A stretch of DNA of 64,000 bases from Streptomyces phaeochromogenes (lineage in GTDB: Bacteria; Actinomycetota; Actinomycetes; Streptomycetales; Streptomycetaceae): positions 31,438 through 95,437 of the forward strand of contig NZ_LIQZ01000146.1 of NCBI RefSeq assembly GCF_001418655.1. Reading direction: 5' to 3'. Under the pieces are notes generated by a model. It was not told the origin of the DNA, did not search any database, and saw only the letters and a list, made by a program, of their open reading frames with translations. Position numbers and translations under genes: made by a program. Positions 17,869-26,672 of this stretch are shown piece after piece; the stretch's first letter is position 1; every line of letters begins with the position of its first letter.

Positions 17869-20582
17869 GACGGCTTCTCCGTGGCCGAGTTGACGGTTTT
17901 TCGGAGGCTTCGCTCGATGCGGTCGGCGAGGCCCTGTGCGTCGTGGCCCAGGCCGCCCTGGGCGGCGGGCGTGGTGGCGTCGGCCTTCATCGCGTCCTCG
18001 GCGGGCTGCGGTTCGGTGAAGGTACGGCCGTCGGCGAAACCGGAGACGGCGTAGACGACGACCGGGGCGTCGGTCAGGACCGACACGGTCCAGGACGTGC
18101 GTTGGGCGTCGCCGAACCCGGCGGCGAGGGTGCCCTGTGCCGCGTACGGGCGGGGCATGAGGTCGCGCCGCCGGTCGAGGCCCTGGGCGTTGAACCGGGT
18201 GCGCAGGGTGCCCATGGCCGCGGAGTCCGCCTTCGTGAACAGCAGGCCGACCGTGGTGACATGGCTTCGGGTGGCGTCCGTGTAGGTCGCGCGCAGGAGG
18301 CGCAGACAGCCCGCGGGGGCGAGTGCCTTGCGCAGGAGCGGGTCGAAGGCGTCCTTGCAGCCGCTGTCCGGGGCCACGGCGATACGGGTCCACGCGCGGT
18401 CGGCGCCGCCCGGGCCCGCGCCCTCGCCGTCGACGGTGGGCGGGAAGAGTTCGTCCACGGGGATGCTGTGCCACAGGGCCCCGGCCGCCGTGAACGCGTC
18501 CGGTTTTCCGGCCCCGCCCGCACTGTCACCGCTCAGCCAACTGCCCGTCACCGCACCACCGATGAGCCCGAGCCCCAGCACGACGCAGGTCACCACGGCC
18601 GCGAGGCGGGGACGCGGGCGGGCGCCTCCCGTGTGCGGCTGGACGGTGTCGTTGTCGTACGTGTCCGGGGCCGCGAGGGACACGAAGGGGCGGTGGGCCG
18701 GGTCCGGGGGATCGGCGACGTGCGGAGTGGGATCCGTGAAGGACTCCGCCGAGCCTGACAGGCGGATCTCGGGACGGCGCGGGGCGCTGGGCGCCGCCGC
18801 GGGCGGGTCGGCCGGGACGGGCCGGAGCCTGGTGGTCGTCTCCGACGGAGTCTCCCAGGGCGCGCCGGTGCGCCGCGCGGAGGGGTGGAACGTGCTCGGC
18901 CGCGGCGGAACGGGCGGCCTGGCCGGGCGCTCGGCGACGCCTGGTCCGGAGGGTGGTGCGACGGGGCGTTCGGCGGCACCGGACGCGGACGGTGATGCGA
19001 CACGGCCCTCGGCAGCGCCCGGCCCGGACGACGGCGCGACCCGACGCTCGGCGGCCCCCGGCCCAGACGGAGGCGCGACCCGACGCTCGGCGGCACCTGG
19101 CCCAGACGGCGGCGCGACTCGGCCCTCGGCAGCACCCGGCCCAGAGGATGGCGCGACCCGACGCTCGGCAGCACCCGGCCCGCTCGGCGGCGCTACTCGG
19201 CGCTCGGCAGCACCCGGCCCAGACGGCGGGGCGACACGGCCCTCGGCAGCACCCGGCCCAGACGGCGGCGCTACTCGGCCCTCGGAGGGGCCCCGCCTAG
19301 GCGCCGGAGTCTCCGGCCTCGGTGGGGCGAAGGGGCGCAGGGGCAGGCCGGTGACGAGGCGCTGGTCCGGTGATGTGCCGTTGGCCGTCCTCGGTTCGGT
19401 GGCGGGACGGGGTGGGGCGGACCTGCCCTCGCCGTGCGTCATCGAGTTGCGGGGCTCGGCCGCGGGCCGCGACGGACCGTCGGTCGCCCGGGTGTTCCGG
19501 CCGGCGACTCCCGCCCCTCCCGGTGCGTTCGCGGGACGCGGCGGGACCCCGGCCGCTCCCTCGGGGTTCCTCCTCGGAGCCTGCGGATCCCCCGCCGGAC
19601 GCTGCGGAAAGCCTGTCCGCCCCGCACGCCCTACGGTCGCCCCGGACTCGGTCGCCGGACGGCGCGGAGCACCGGCCTGCTCGGCACGCCCTGTACCCGT
19701 CCCGGACTCCGACGCCGGACGGGAGGGAACGCCCGCCCGCTCGGCACGCCCCGCACCCGTCCCGGAGCCGGTCGACGGACGCCCTGGCACATCGGCCTGA
19801 TCGGTGGTCCTCGGGGCCGCCCCGGGTTCACGCGCCGGACGCGGCGGAGCGCCCGTCGGTTCGGCGCGTCCCGGAGTCGCCCCGGGGGCGCCGGTCGGAC
19901 GCGGTGCGCGAGCCGCGTATTCCGGGCTCGTCGGGCTCGTCGGAGTGGTGCGTGGGCCGGTCGACGGACGCGGTGGGACGGGCGGCTTCCCTGTCCGTTC
20001 CACGCGCGGCATGGCACCCGTGTCGGGCGGCGGTGTGTCCGGGAAGCGTGCCGAAGCGGGCGGCGGCGGGGGCGTCTCAGGCTCGTGTCGTCGTTCGCCG
20101 GCGGGGCGGAGGTTCTGGAAGCGGGACGACGCGGCCGAGGACGTACCCCGGGGGCCGGTCCCGTCCGACGCGTGCGGCCGGTGCGGTGTGCCCGGGGCGC
20201 CGACGCCCGGCCGACTCCCCGCGCTGCCGGGCCTCAGCGGCGCGTCTCCGAAGCCGCGCCCGACCAAAGAGCCCGTGTCATCTGCGCCGGGTCCCTCGGG
20301 CCGCCGCGGAACACCCGCGGTCCCGACACCCGGTGTCCCGGACTCGTGCGGCGCACGCCCCGGCCTCGCAGGTCCGAACGCGTCGAAGGCGTCCTGCCAG
20401 GGCCGCCGGTCCGGGCTCCCGGGCACCCCGGCGTCGGCACGGCCCGACGGCGTACCCGAGTTGCCCGTGTCTCCCGTGTCCCCGGACCCCTCGGACTGCT
20501 CTCGTCCGCTCTCCGCCGAGGGCTGCTCGGGGGGCGTCGAGGGGCGAGGAGGAATGGAGGCGCGGCGCGCTTCCGTGCTCAT
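17865..20582 (-). CDS. 905-residue Pro-rich repeat membrane protein
   Basis: Unknown function. Residues 1-640 are a low-complexity Pro/Arg/Gly/Ala cytoplasmic region. It has about six 20-residue units (GRAEQAGAPRRPATESGATV type) and ten 13-residue units (RVAPPSGPGAAEG type). One membrane helix follows (LAAVVTCVVLGLGLIGGAV), then a 220-residue probably extracytoplasmic domain with two Cys residues (SGCKDAF, AGCLRLL). Its last codon overlaps the mycosin start, so the pair probably acts together at the cell envelope. It may be a protease partner or scaffold; this is inference. Confidence 0.75.
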   Translation of the reverse strand: MSTEARRASIPPRPSTPPEQPSAESGREQSEGSGDTGDTGNSGTPSGRADAGVPGSPDRRPWQDAFDAFGPARPGRAPHESGTPGVGTAGVPRRPEGPGADDTGSLVGRGFGDAPLRPGSAGSRPGVGAPGTPHRPHASDGTGPRGTSSAASSRFQNLRPAGERRHEPETPPPPPASARFPDTPPPDTGAMPRVERTGKPPVPPRPSTGPRTTPTSPTSPEYAARAPRPTGAPGATPGRAEPTGAPPRPAREPGAAPRTTDQADVPGRPSTGSGTGAGRAERAGVPSRPASESGTGTGRAEQAGAPRRPATESGATVGRAGRTGFPQRPAGDPQAPRRNPEGAAGVPPRPANAPGGAGVAGRNTRATDGPSRPAAEPRNSMTHGEGRSAPPRPATEPRTANGTSPDQRLVTGLPLRPFAPPRPETPAPRRGPSEGRVAPPSGPGAAEGRVAPPSGPGAAERRVAPPSGPGAAERRVAPSSGPGAAEGRVAPPSGPGAAERRVAPPSGPGAAERRVAPSSGPGAAEGRVASPSASGAAERPVAPPSGPGVAERPARPPVPPRPSTFHPSARRTGAPWETPSETTTRLRPVPADPPAAAPSAPRRPEIRLSGSAESFTDPTPHVADPPDPAHRPFVSLAAPDTYDNDTVQPHTGGARPRPRLAAVVTCVVLGLGLIGGAVTGSWLSGDSAGGAGKPDAFTAAGALWHSIPVDELFPPTVDGEGAGPGGADRAWTRIAVAPDSGCKDAFDPLLRKALAPAGCLRLLRATYTDATRSHVTTVGLLFTKADSAAMGTLRTRFNAQGLDRRRDLMPRPYAAQGTLAAGFGDAQRTSWTVSVLTDAPVVVYAVSGFADGRTFTEPQPAEDAMKADATTPAAQGGLGHDAQGLADRIERSLRKTVNSATEKPS
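18913..19302. repeat. Ten tandem 39-bp units inside the Pro-rich gene
   Basis: 390 bp made of ten 39-bp units encoding a 13-residue Val-Ala-Pro-Pro-Ser-Gly-Pro-Gly-Ala-Ala-Glu-Arg/Gly-Arg repeat. The inner eight are highly alike at DNA level and the outer ones more diverged. The length suggests copy number can vary by slippage without frame loss. Confidence 0.85.
19561..19910. repeat. About six 60-bp units inside the Pro-rich gene
   Basis: A second, more diverged repeat block with an exact 60-bp (20-residue) period. CGCCGGAC or a close variant recurs at 19593, 19653, 19713, 19773 and 19833. Confidence 0.75.
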
Positions 20583-20768
20583 GCACCCCCCGTTTCCTCG
20601 GCCCCGGCGACCGGCCCGCCGAAGGATCCCCTCCGGATCCGTTCCCTGCTTGCGTGCGCGTCACTCTACGGGTTGACGCTGTGCGAGTGGGAACCAGTCG
20701 GCAGGCCCGGGGCATCTGCCCGGAACGTCCCCCTACCCTGCGGTAATCAGGTCTGGCAGGCTTCGCCC

Positions 20769-21971
20769 ATGACTGCCCGCGCCGCAGACCGGGCCCGTTA
20801 CGACCGGGCCACCGCTCACCTAGACGCTCCCGTCGCCATCGTGGACTTGGAGGCCTTCGACGCCAACGCGGAGGATCTCGTACGGCGGGCGGCGGGCAAG
20901 CCCGTACGCGTCGCGAGCAAGTCCGTACGCTGCCGTGCGCTGCTCGAACGCGTGCTGGCCCGGGACGGCTTCGCCGGGATCATGTCGTTCACGCTCGCCG
21001 AGTCGCTGTGGCTGGCGCGCTCCGGTTTCGAGGACGTACTGCTCGCGTATCCGTCCGCGGACCGCAAGGCGTACGCGGAGCTCGCCTCCGATCCGAAGCT
21101 CGCGGGCGCCGTGACCGTCATGGTCGACGACCCGGCGCAGCTGAAGCTGATCGACGACGCCCGGGACGGCGGACGCGAAGAGGTGCGTGTGTGCCTGGAG
21201 TTGGACACCGCGCTGAAGATGTTCGGCGGCCGGGTCCGGGTCGGCGCCCGCCGTTCACCGCTGCACTCCCCCGCCCAGGTCGCCGAGATGGCTCGTACGG
21301 TCGCTCGGCGGCCCGGATTCCGGCTCGTCGGGATCATGGCGTACGAGGGGCACATCGCGGGGGTGGGCGACTCCGTGCAGGGGCGGCCTCTGCGGTCGCG
21401 TGCGATCCGGCTGATGCAGGCCACGGCCCGCAAGGAGCTGGCGCAGCGCCGTGCGGACGTCGTGCGGGCGGTCCGGGCGGTCGTGCCGGACCTGGAGTTC
21501 GTCAACGGCGGTGGCACGGGCAGCGTCCAGCACACCGCGGCCGAGGACTCGGTGACCGAGATCGCGGCCGGGTCGGGGCTGTACCAGCCGCGGCTCTTCG
21601 ACAACTACACGTCGTTCAGCGGGCGTCCGGCCGCGCTCTTCGCGCAGCCCGTCGTGCGCAGGCCGGGGGTGGGTGTGGTGACCGTCCTCGGCGGCGGCTA
21701 CCCGGCGTCGGGTGCCGCGGGCCCCGACCGGTCGCCCGTGCCGTACCTGCCCGAGGGACTGCGGTACGACGCCCAGGAGGGGGCCGGCGAGGTGCAGACG
21801 CCGCTGCTCGGCTCACCCGCGGACGATCTGCTGATCGGCGACAAGGTGTGGTTCCGGCACGCGAAGGCCGGGGAGCTGTGCGAGCGGTTCGACGTGCTGC
21901 AGCTCGTGGAGGGCGACGCGGTGACGGTGACGGTCCCGACCTATCGCGGAGAGGGCCACACGTTCCTGTAG
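20769..21971 (+). CDS. PLP-dependent amino acid deaminase/aldolase (alanine racemase-fold)
   Basis: A 400-residue fold-type III PLP enzyme of the D-threonine aldolase / D-amino acid deaminase group. The N-terminal barrel carries the PLP lysine in VRVASKSVRC. FTLAESLWLARSGFEDVLLA, the substrate-side GIMAYEGHIAGVGD and the phosphate-binding FVNGGGTGSVQH follow. The C-terminal beta domain ends with HAKAGELCERFDVLQLVEG. It probably acts on a D-amino or beta-hydroxy amino acid; the substrate is not determinable. It is divergent from the Pro-rich gene and starts at ATG 20769. Confidence 0.82.
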   Translation: MTARAADRARYDRATAHLDAPVAIVDLEAFDANAEDLVRRAAGKPVRVASKSVRCRALLERVLARDGFAGIMSFTLAESLWLARSGFEDVLLAYPSADRKAYAELASDPKLAGAVTVMVDDPAQLKLIDDARDGGREEVRVCLELDTALKMFGGRVRVGARRSPLHSPAQVAEMARTVARRPGFRLVGIMAYEGHIAGVGDSVQGRPLRSRAIRLMQATARKELAQRRADVVRAVRAVVPDLEFVNGGGTGSVQHTAAEDSVTEIAAGSGLYQPRLFDNYTSFSGRPAALFAQPVVRRPGVGVVTVLGGGYPASGAAGPDRSPVPYLPEGLRYDAQEGAGEVQTPLLGSPADDLLIGDKVWFRHAKAGELCERFDVLQLVEGDAVTVTVPTYRGEGHTFL

Positions 21972-21992
21972 CCGACGGCTGACAGCCGATTG

Positions 21993-22021
21993 CCGGTCTC
22001 GGTCCGGGAAGCCGAGGCCGG
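21993..22021. terminator. Hairpin between convergent aldolase and DUF2510 genes
   Basis: CCGGTCTCGG pairs with CCGAGGCCGG (one T-G pair) around a 9-base loop, in the 56-base convergent gap. Confidence 0.5.
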
Positions 22022-22027
22022 GGCCGA

Positions 22028-22990
22028 CTACTGCGTGGGCCCGATGCTGCTGCCCACTCCGCCGCCCGTGCCCTCGTCGCCGACCGGCCGGATCCCCTTG
22101 GTGATCCGGTCCATGTCGGCGAGGGGCGGCCCCTCCTCGCCCGCGTCGAAGGCGTAGCGCACCATGACCATCGACTCCGAGCCGACGCTGGACGGGAACG
22201 CCATCGATTGGACGTAACCTCCGGGCCCCGCCTCGGTCTTGACGCGCCAGCGCACGAAGTACCCGGTGCGGCCGGCGACCGCCACCGACCCCTGCTCGAC
22301 CACCTCGTGCGAGGTGATTCCGTGGAAGGGGCGCTGGTTGACCTTGTTGCGGTCGTAGGCGCGGTCTGCCGCCTCGGAGATGTCGTCCTTGGCGAGGGTC
22401 TCGGGGGACTTCTCGTCGTTCGAGGTGACCGTGCGCGAGATGACCGTGCCGTGGCGGCAGAGGCCGTCGTCGCCCGGGCAGTCGTACGTCCCGGACGTGG
22501 TCATCACGATGTCGGCCTCGATGACGCTCCGCGGTCTGGCCCAGCCGTCGAGGAGCGGCAGGGTGATGCCGTTGAGCTCGTCCACGACGACGGAGGGGTC
22601 GTCGGCGGACGGTTCGGAGCTGGACTCCGAGGGTGAGGGCGAGGGCTCGGCGCTCGTGGGCGCGGACGACGTGGGCGTCGGCGCGGTCTGCGTCTGCGGG
22701 TCGCCGTCGTCCCCTCTGAGGACGACGGCGCCCGTGACGATCGCGGCGACCAGCACGACCGCCGCCGCGGTGAGGGCGATCGCCTTCGCACGACCGGAGC
22801 CGCCGGAGACGCCGGTCCCGAGCGGAACCGTCGGCGTCGAAGGCGTGAACTGCGGCTGCGCGTACGGCTGTTGGGGCGTCGTCGCCTCGGGTGAGCGCCG
22901 GTGTTCGGTCCAGGCGGTCCCGTCCCACCAGCGCTCCACGTGCGGGGCGGAGGGGTCCCGGTACCACCCGGGCGGGGGCGTCATGCTCAT
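22028..22990 (-). CDS. DUF2510 domain membrane protein
   Basis: A 320-residue protein. The N-terminal DUF2510 motif (PPGWYRDPSAPHVERWWDG, then TAWTEHRR) is cytoplasmic. One membrane helix (AIALTAAAVVLVAAIVTGAV) and a Thr/Ser/Pro linker lead to a 190-residue extracytoplasmic domain with two Cys (YDCPGDDGLC). The outer domain resembles uncharacterised actinobacterial exported domains. Function unknown. The start is MSMTPPPGW at 22990, with an alternative ATG at 22984. Confidence 0.82.
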   Translation of the reverse strand: MSMTPPPGWYRDPSAPHVERWWDGTAWTEHRRSPEATTPQQPYAQPQFTPSTPTVPLGTGVSGGSGRAKAIALTAAAVVLVAAIVTGAVVLRGDDGDPQTQTAPTPTSSAPTSAEPSPSPSESSSEPSADDPSVVVDELNGITLPLLDGWARPRSVIEADIVMTTSGTYDCPGDDGLCRHGTVISRTVTSNDEKSPETLAKDDISEAADRAYDRNKVNQRPFHGITSHEVVEQGSVAVAGRTGYFVRWRVKTEAGPGGYVQSMAFPSSVGSESMVMVRYAFDAGEEGPPLADMDRITKGIRPVGDEGTGGGVGSSIGPTQ

Positions 22991-23045
22991 CCCGGCACTC
23001 TAGGCGCCACCCGCCCACCGGCACACGGCCGCCTCCGCCGGAGGC

Positions 23046-23837
23046 CTAGAGCGGGGTCACGTATGCGCCAGAGATCCCGCCGTCCACCAGGAAGTCCGTG
23101 GCGTTCACGAACGAGGAGTCGTCGCTGGCGAGGAACGCGACCGCCGCGGCGATCTCCTCGGCCTGCGCGAACCGCCCGACCGGGATGTGTACGAGGCGGC
23201 GCGCGGCCCGCTCCGGATCCGTGGCGAACAGTTCCTGGAGGAGAGGCGTGTCGACCGGCCCGGGGCACAGCGCGTTCACGCGGATGCCCTCCCGCGCGAA
23301 CTGCACGCCCAGTTCACGGGACATGGCGAGAACTCCGCCCTTGGAGGCCGTGTACGAGATCTGCGAGGTCGCGGCGCCCATCCGGGCCACGAAGGACGCG
23401 GTGTTGATGATCGATCCCTTGCCCTGCTGCCGCATGTAGGGGATCGCGGCCTTGCAGCACAGGTACACGGAGGTGAGGTTGACCTCCTGGACGCGCTTCC
23501 AGGCCTCCAGGCCCGTCTCCAGGATCGAGTCGTCGTCGGGCGGCGAGATGCCCGCGTTGTTGAAGGCGATGTCGACGGACCCGTACGTGTCGAACGCGGT
23601 CCTGAAGAGCGCCTCGACCTGCTCGGGGTCGGTGACGTCGACCTTCACGAAGATGCCGCCGATCTCCTCGGCGGCGGCCTTGCCGCGGGTCTCGTCGACG
23701 TCGCCGCAGACGACGTGGGCGCCCTCGGAGGCGAGCCGGCGGGCGGTGGCGAGGCCGATGCCGCTGCCGGCCCCGGTGATGACGGCGGTGCGGCCGACCA
23801 GGCGGCGGCAGATGATGTCGTCGGTCGATGCGCTCAC
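23046..23837 (-). CDS. SDR-family oxidoreductase of the glnA4 operon
   Basis: A 263-residue short-chain dehydrogenase. The cofactor motif TGAGSGIGLA, the NNAG motif (IAFNNAGIS) and the catalytic Ser/Tyr/Lys set (YTASKGG) are all present. It starts with GTG overlapping the aldehyde dehydrogenase stop (GTGA). As third gene after glnA4 it is likely to oxidise or reduce an intermediate of gamma-glutamyl amine breakdown, for example the alcohol of gamma-glutamylethanolamide. That placement is inferred from context and from the S. coelicolor GlnA4 pathway. Confidence 0.9.
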   Translation of the reverse strand: MSASTDDIICRRLVGRTAVITGAGSGIGLATARRLASEGAHVVCGDVDETRGKAAAEEIGGIFVKVDVTDPEQVEALFRTAFDTYGSVDIAFNNAGISPPDDDSILETGLEAWKRVQEVNLTSVYLCCKAAIPYMRQQGKGSIINTASFVARMGAATSQISYTASKGGVLAMSRELGVQFAREGIRVNALCPGPVDTPLLQELFATDPERAARRLVHIPVGRFAQAEEIAAAVAFLASDDSSFVNATDFLVDGGISGAYVTPL

Positions 23838-25234
23838 TGTGCGGGGCCCTCCGTGCTGATGAAGACGTTCTTGGTTTCGGTGAAGGCGGCCAGGGCGTCC
23901 GGGCCGAGTTCGCGGCCGATGCCCGACTGCTTGAAGCCGCCGAAGGGGGTCCAGTAGCGGACGCTGGAGTGGGAGTTGACGGACAGGTTCCCGGCGCGGA
24001 CGGCGCTGGAGACACGCAGGGCGCGGCCCACGTCCCGGGTCCAGATGGAACCGGCCAGGCCGTACTCGGTGGCGTTGGCGAGGCGGATCGCGTCGGCCTC
24101 GTCCTCGAAGGGGAGGACCACGGCGACCGGCCCGAAGACCTCCTCGACGGCCACGCGCGCGTGGGACTCGATTCCGGTCAGGACGGTGGGCGGGAACCAG
24201 AAGCCGGGGCCTTCGGGGGCGGCGCCGCGGATGCCGGCCGCACTGCCGGTGGCCTCGGTGACGTACGAACGTACGCGCTCCAGCTGGGACCTGGAGATCA
24301 GCGGGCCCATGGCGGTCTTCTCGTCGGCCGGGTCGCCGACGACGACGGACTCGATCGCCGGGGCGAGGAGTTCGAGGAAGCGGTCGTACGCGGACCGCTG
24401 GACGAGGATGCGGGTGCGGGCGCAGCAGTCCTGGCCGGAGTTGTCGAGGAAGGACATGGGGGTGGCTGCCGCGGCGGCCTCGATGTCGGCGTCGGCGAAG
24501 ACGATGTTCGGGCTCTTGCCGCCGAGTTCGAGGGTGACGCGCTTGAGATGCGCCGAGCCCTTCGCCAACACCTGTTTGCCCACGGCCGTTGACCCCGTGA
24601 AGACGATCTTCGCGACTCCGGGGTGTTCGACCAGCGCGTTGCCGGTGATCGCGCCCGCTCCCGGGAGCACCTGGAAGAGGTGCTCGGGCAGGCCCGCCGC
24701 CAGGGCGAGCTCGGCCAGCCGCAGGGCGGTCAGCGGGGTCGTCTCGGCGGGCTTGAGGATGACCGCGTTGCCCGCCGCGAGCGCCGGAGCGGTACCCCAT
24801 GCCGCGATGGGCATCGGGAAGTTCCAGGGCGCGATGATCCCGACAACGCCCAGCGGTTCGAGGATCGTGATGTCGAGACCGCCCGGCACCGGGATCTGGC
24901 GCCCGGTGAGCCGCTCCACTCCCCCGGCCGCATAGTCGAGCAGATCGCGCACATTGCCCGCTTCCCAGCGGGCGTTGCCGACGACATGCCCTGCCTCGCG
25001 GACCTCCAGCTGGGCGAGCTCCTCCAGATGCTCGTCGACGACGACGGCGAAGCGGCGCAGCAGCCGGGCGCGCTCCCCGGGAGCCAGGGCGGCCCATCGG
25101 ACCTGCGCCCGTCCCGCCCGTACGACCGCGGCGTCGACGTCCTCGGGGGTGGCACCCGGGACGGTGGAGATGACCTCCTCCGTCGCCGGGTTGAGAACTA
25201 CCAGTTCGTGCAGCTGCGACAACTTCGGCCTCAC
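23834..25234 (-). CDS. Aldehyde dehydrogenase of the glnA4 operon
   Basis: A 466-residue NAD(P)+ aldehyde dehydrogenase, complete. It has the Asn region APWNFPMPIAAWG, catalytic Glu in LELGGKSPN, catalytic Cys in NSGQDCCARTR and C-terminal FGGFKQSGIGRE. The GTG start overlaps the glnA4 stop (GTGA). In PuuC-like pathways this step oxidises a gamma-glutamyl aldehyde; here that would follow GlnA4 and the SDR. Cys-Cys at the active site is a small oddity. The substrate is inferred. Confidence 0.93.
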   Translation of the reverse strand: MRPKLSQLHELVVLNPATEEVISTVPGATPEDVDAAVVRAGRAQVRWAALAPGERARLLRRFAVVVDEHLEELAQLEVREAGHVVGNARWEAGNVRDLLDYAAGGVERLTGRQIPVPGGLDITILEPLGVVGIIAPWNFPMPIAAWGTAPALAAGNAVILKPAETTPLTALRLAELALAAGLPEHLFQVLPGAGAITGNALVEHPGVAKIVFTGSTAVGKQVLAKGSAHLKRVTLELGGKSPNIVFADADIEAAAAATPMSFLDNSGQDCCARTRILVQRSAYDRFLELLAPAIESVVVGDPADEKTAMGPLISRSQLERVRSYVTEATGSAAGIRGAAPEGPGFWFPPTVLTGIESHARVAVEEVFGPVAVVLPFEDEADAIRLANATEYGLAGSIWTRDVGRALRVSSAVRAGNLSVNSHSSVRYWTPFGGFKQSGIGRELGPDALAAFTETKNVFISTEGPAQ

Positions 25235-26595
25235 AGACGTTCGAAGGAGCGGCGGAGCTCCCAGTCGGTCACCACGGCGTCGAAGGCGTCCAGTTCGACG
25301 CGCGCCATGTTGCGGTAGTGCGCGACCACCTCGTCACCGAAGGCGGCCTTGGCGATCGCGCTGTTCTCCCAGATCTCGGCGGCCTCGTGCAGCGTGGTGG
25401 GCACGTGCTCGTACCCCGAGGTGTACGCGTTCCCGGTGCACGCCTCCGGCAGCTCCAGCTTCTGCTCGATGCCGTACAGCCCGGCCGCGACGAGCCCCGC
25501 GACGGCGAGGTGCGGATTGACGTCGCCGCCCGGAAGCCGGTTCTCGAACCGCATCGAGCGACCGTGCCCGACGACGCGCAGCGCACACGTCCGGTTGTCG
25601 TACCCCCAGGCCACGGCCGTCGGCGCGAACGACCCGGGCTGGAACCGCTTGTACGAGTTGATGTTGGGCGCGTACAGCAGCGAGAAGTCCCGGAGTGCGG
25701 CGAGCTGTCCGGCGAGGAAGTACCGCATGACCTGCGACATCCCGCCCGCCCCGTCGCCCGCCATGGCATTGGTTCCGTCGGCGTCGGCGAGCGAGAGGTG
25801 GATGTGACAGGAGTTGCCCTCGCGCTCGTTGTACTTGGCCATGAAGGTGAGCGAGACACCTTCCTGGGAGGCGATCTCCTTGGCCCCGGTCTTGTAGATG
25901 GCGTGCTGGTCGCAGGTGACCAGGGCCTCGTCGTACTTGAAGGCGATCTCGTGCTGCCCGGGATTGCACTCACCCTTGGCGGACTCGACGATCAGCCCGG
26001 CGGCGCCCATCTCATTGCGGATCCTGCGCAGCAGGGGCTCGATCCGCCCGGTCCCGAGCACCGAGTAGTCGATGTTGTACTGATTGGCCGGCGTGAGCCC
26101 CCGGTAGTTCGCGTCCCAGGCCTGCTCGTACGTGTCCTTGAAGACGATGAACTCCAGCTCGGTGCCCACCTGCGCGGTGAACCCGTGCTCGGCGAGCCGT
26201 TCCAGCTGGCGCCGGAGGATCTGGCGGGGCGCGGCCACGACGGGCGAGCCGTTGTCCCAGGCGAGGTCGGCGACGAGCATCGCCGTACCCGCGTTCCAGG
26301 GAACACGACGCAACGTGCTCAGGTCCGGATGCATGGCGAAGTCGCCGTATCCGCGCTCCCAGGACGACATCTCGTACCCGTCGACGGTGTTCATCTCGGT
26401 GTCGACGGCCAGGAGGTAGTTGCAGCCCTCCGTACCGTGGTGCAGGACCTCGTCGAGGAAGAAACGCGCGGCGAACCGCTTGCCCTGGAGCCGTCCCTGC
26501 ATGTCCGGGAAGGCCAGGACGACCGTGTCGATCTCGCCGCTCGCGACGAGGGCGTGCAGCTCCTCGACACTGAGGGGTGGTGTGCGGTCTGCCAC
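25231..26595 (-). CDS. glnA4: Glutamine synthetase-like gamma-glutamylethanolamide synthetase (GlnA4 type)
   Basis: A 454-residue glutamine synthetase family enzyme. It has the N-terminal beta-grasp domain, metal-binding VGTELEFIVF and KGECNPGQHEIAFKY, the NINSYKRF loop and FENRLPGGDVNPHLAVAG. Neighbours (aldehyde dehydrogenase, SDR, FadR-type regulator, C26 hydrolase) and sequence match S. coelicolor SCO1613, which is reported to ligate glutamate to ethanolamine rather than ammonia. It starts with GTG 9 bases after AAGGAGG. The symbol rests on recognition of the locus, not on a search. Confidence 0.88.
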   Translation of the reverse strand: MADRTPPLSVEELHALVASGEIDTVVLAFPDMQGRLQGKRFAARFFLDEVLHHGTEGCNYLLAVDTEMNTVDGYEMSSWERGYGDFAMHPDLSTLRRVPWNAGTAMLVADLAWDNGSPVVAAPRQILRRQLERLAEHGFTAQVGTELEFIVFKDTYEQAWDANYRGLTPANQYNIDYSVLGTGRIEPLLRRIRNEMGAAGLIVESAKGECNPGQHEIAFKYDEALVTCDQHAIYKTGAKEIASQEGVSLTFMAKYNEREGNSCHIHLSLADADGTNAMAGDGAGGMSQVMRYFLAGQLAALRDFSLLYAPNINSYKRFQPGSFAPTAVAWGYDNRTCALRVVGHGRSMRFENRLPGGDVNPHLAVAGLVAAGLYGIEQKLELPEACTGNAYTSGYEHVPTTLHEAAEIWENSAIAKAAFGDEVVAHYRNMARVELDAFDAVVTDWELRRSFERL

Positions 26596-26616
26596 GGGAA
26601 ATGCCTCCTTCGGTCA

Positions 26617-26658
26617 GCCGAGAGCCATAAGGTATTGCCGAGAACCATTGCTTGGGAA
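26617..26658. promoter_or_regulatory. Paired direct repeats and glnA4 promoter, candidate FadR-type operator
   Basis: GCCGAGAGCCAT (26617-26628) and GCCGAGAACCAT (26637-26648) match at 11 of 12 positions with an exact 20-bp period. The minus-strand -10 candidate TACCTT (26629-26634) lies in the 8-base spacer, and -35 candidate TTCCCA is at 26653-26658 (18-base spacing). The site is in the 77-base gap between glnA4 and its divergent regulator. Confidence 0.5.
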
Positions 26659-26672
26659 GGGGGCACGGCCAG

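Noticed and set aside
18913..19302. A CRISPR-like array because of regular repeats.
   Set aside because: The 39-bp units are contiguous with no spacers and encode an in-frame 13-residue repeat.
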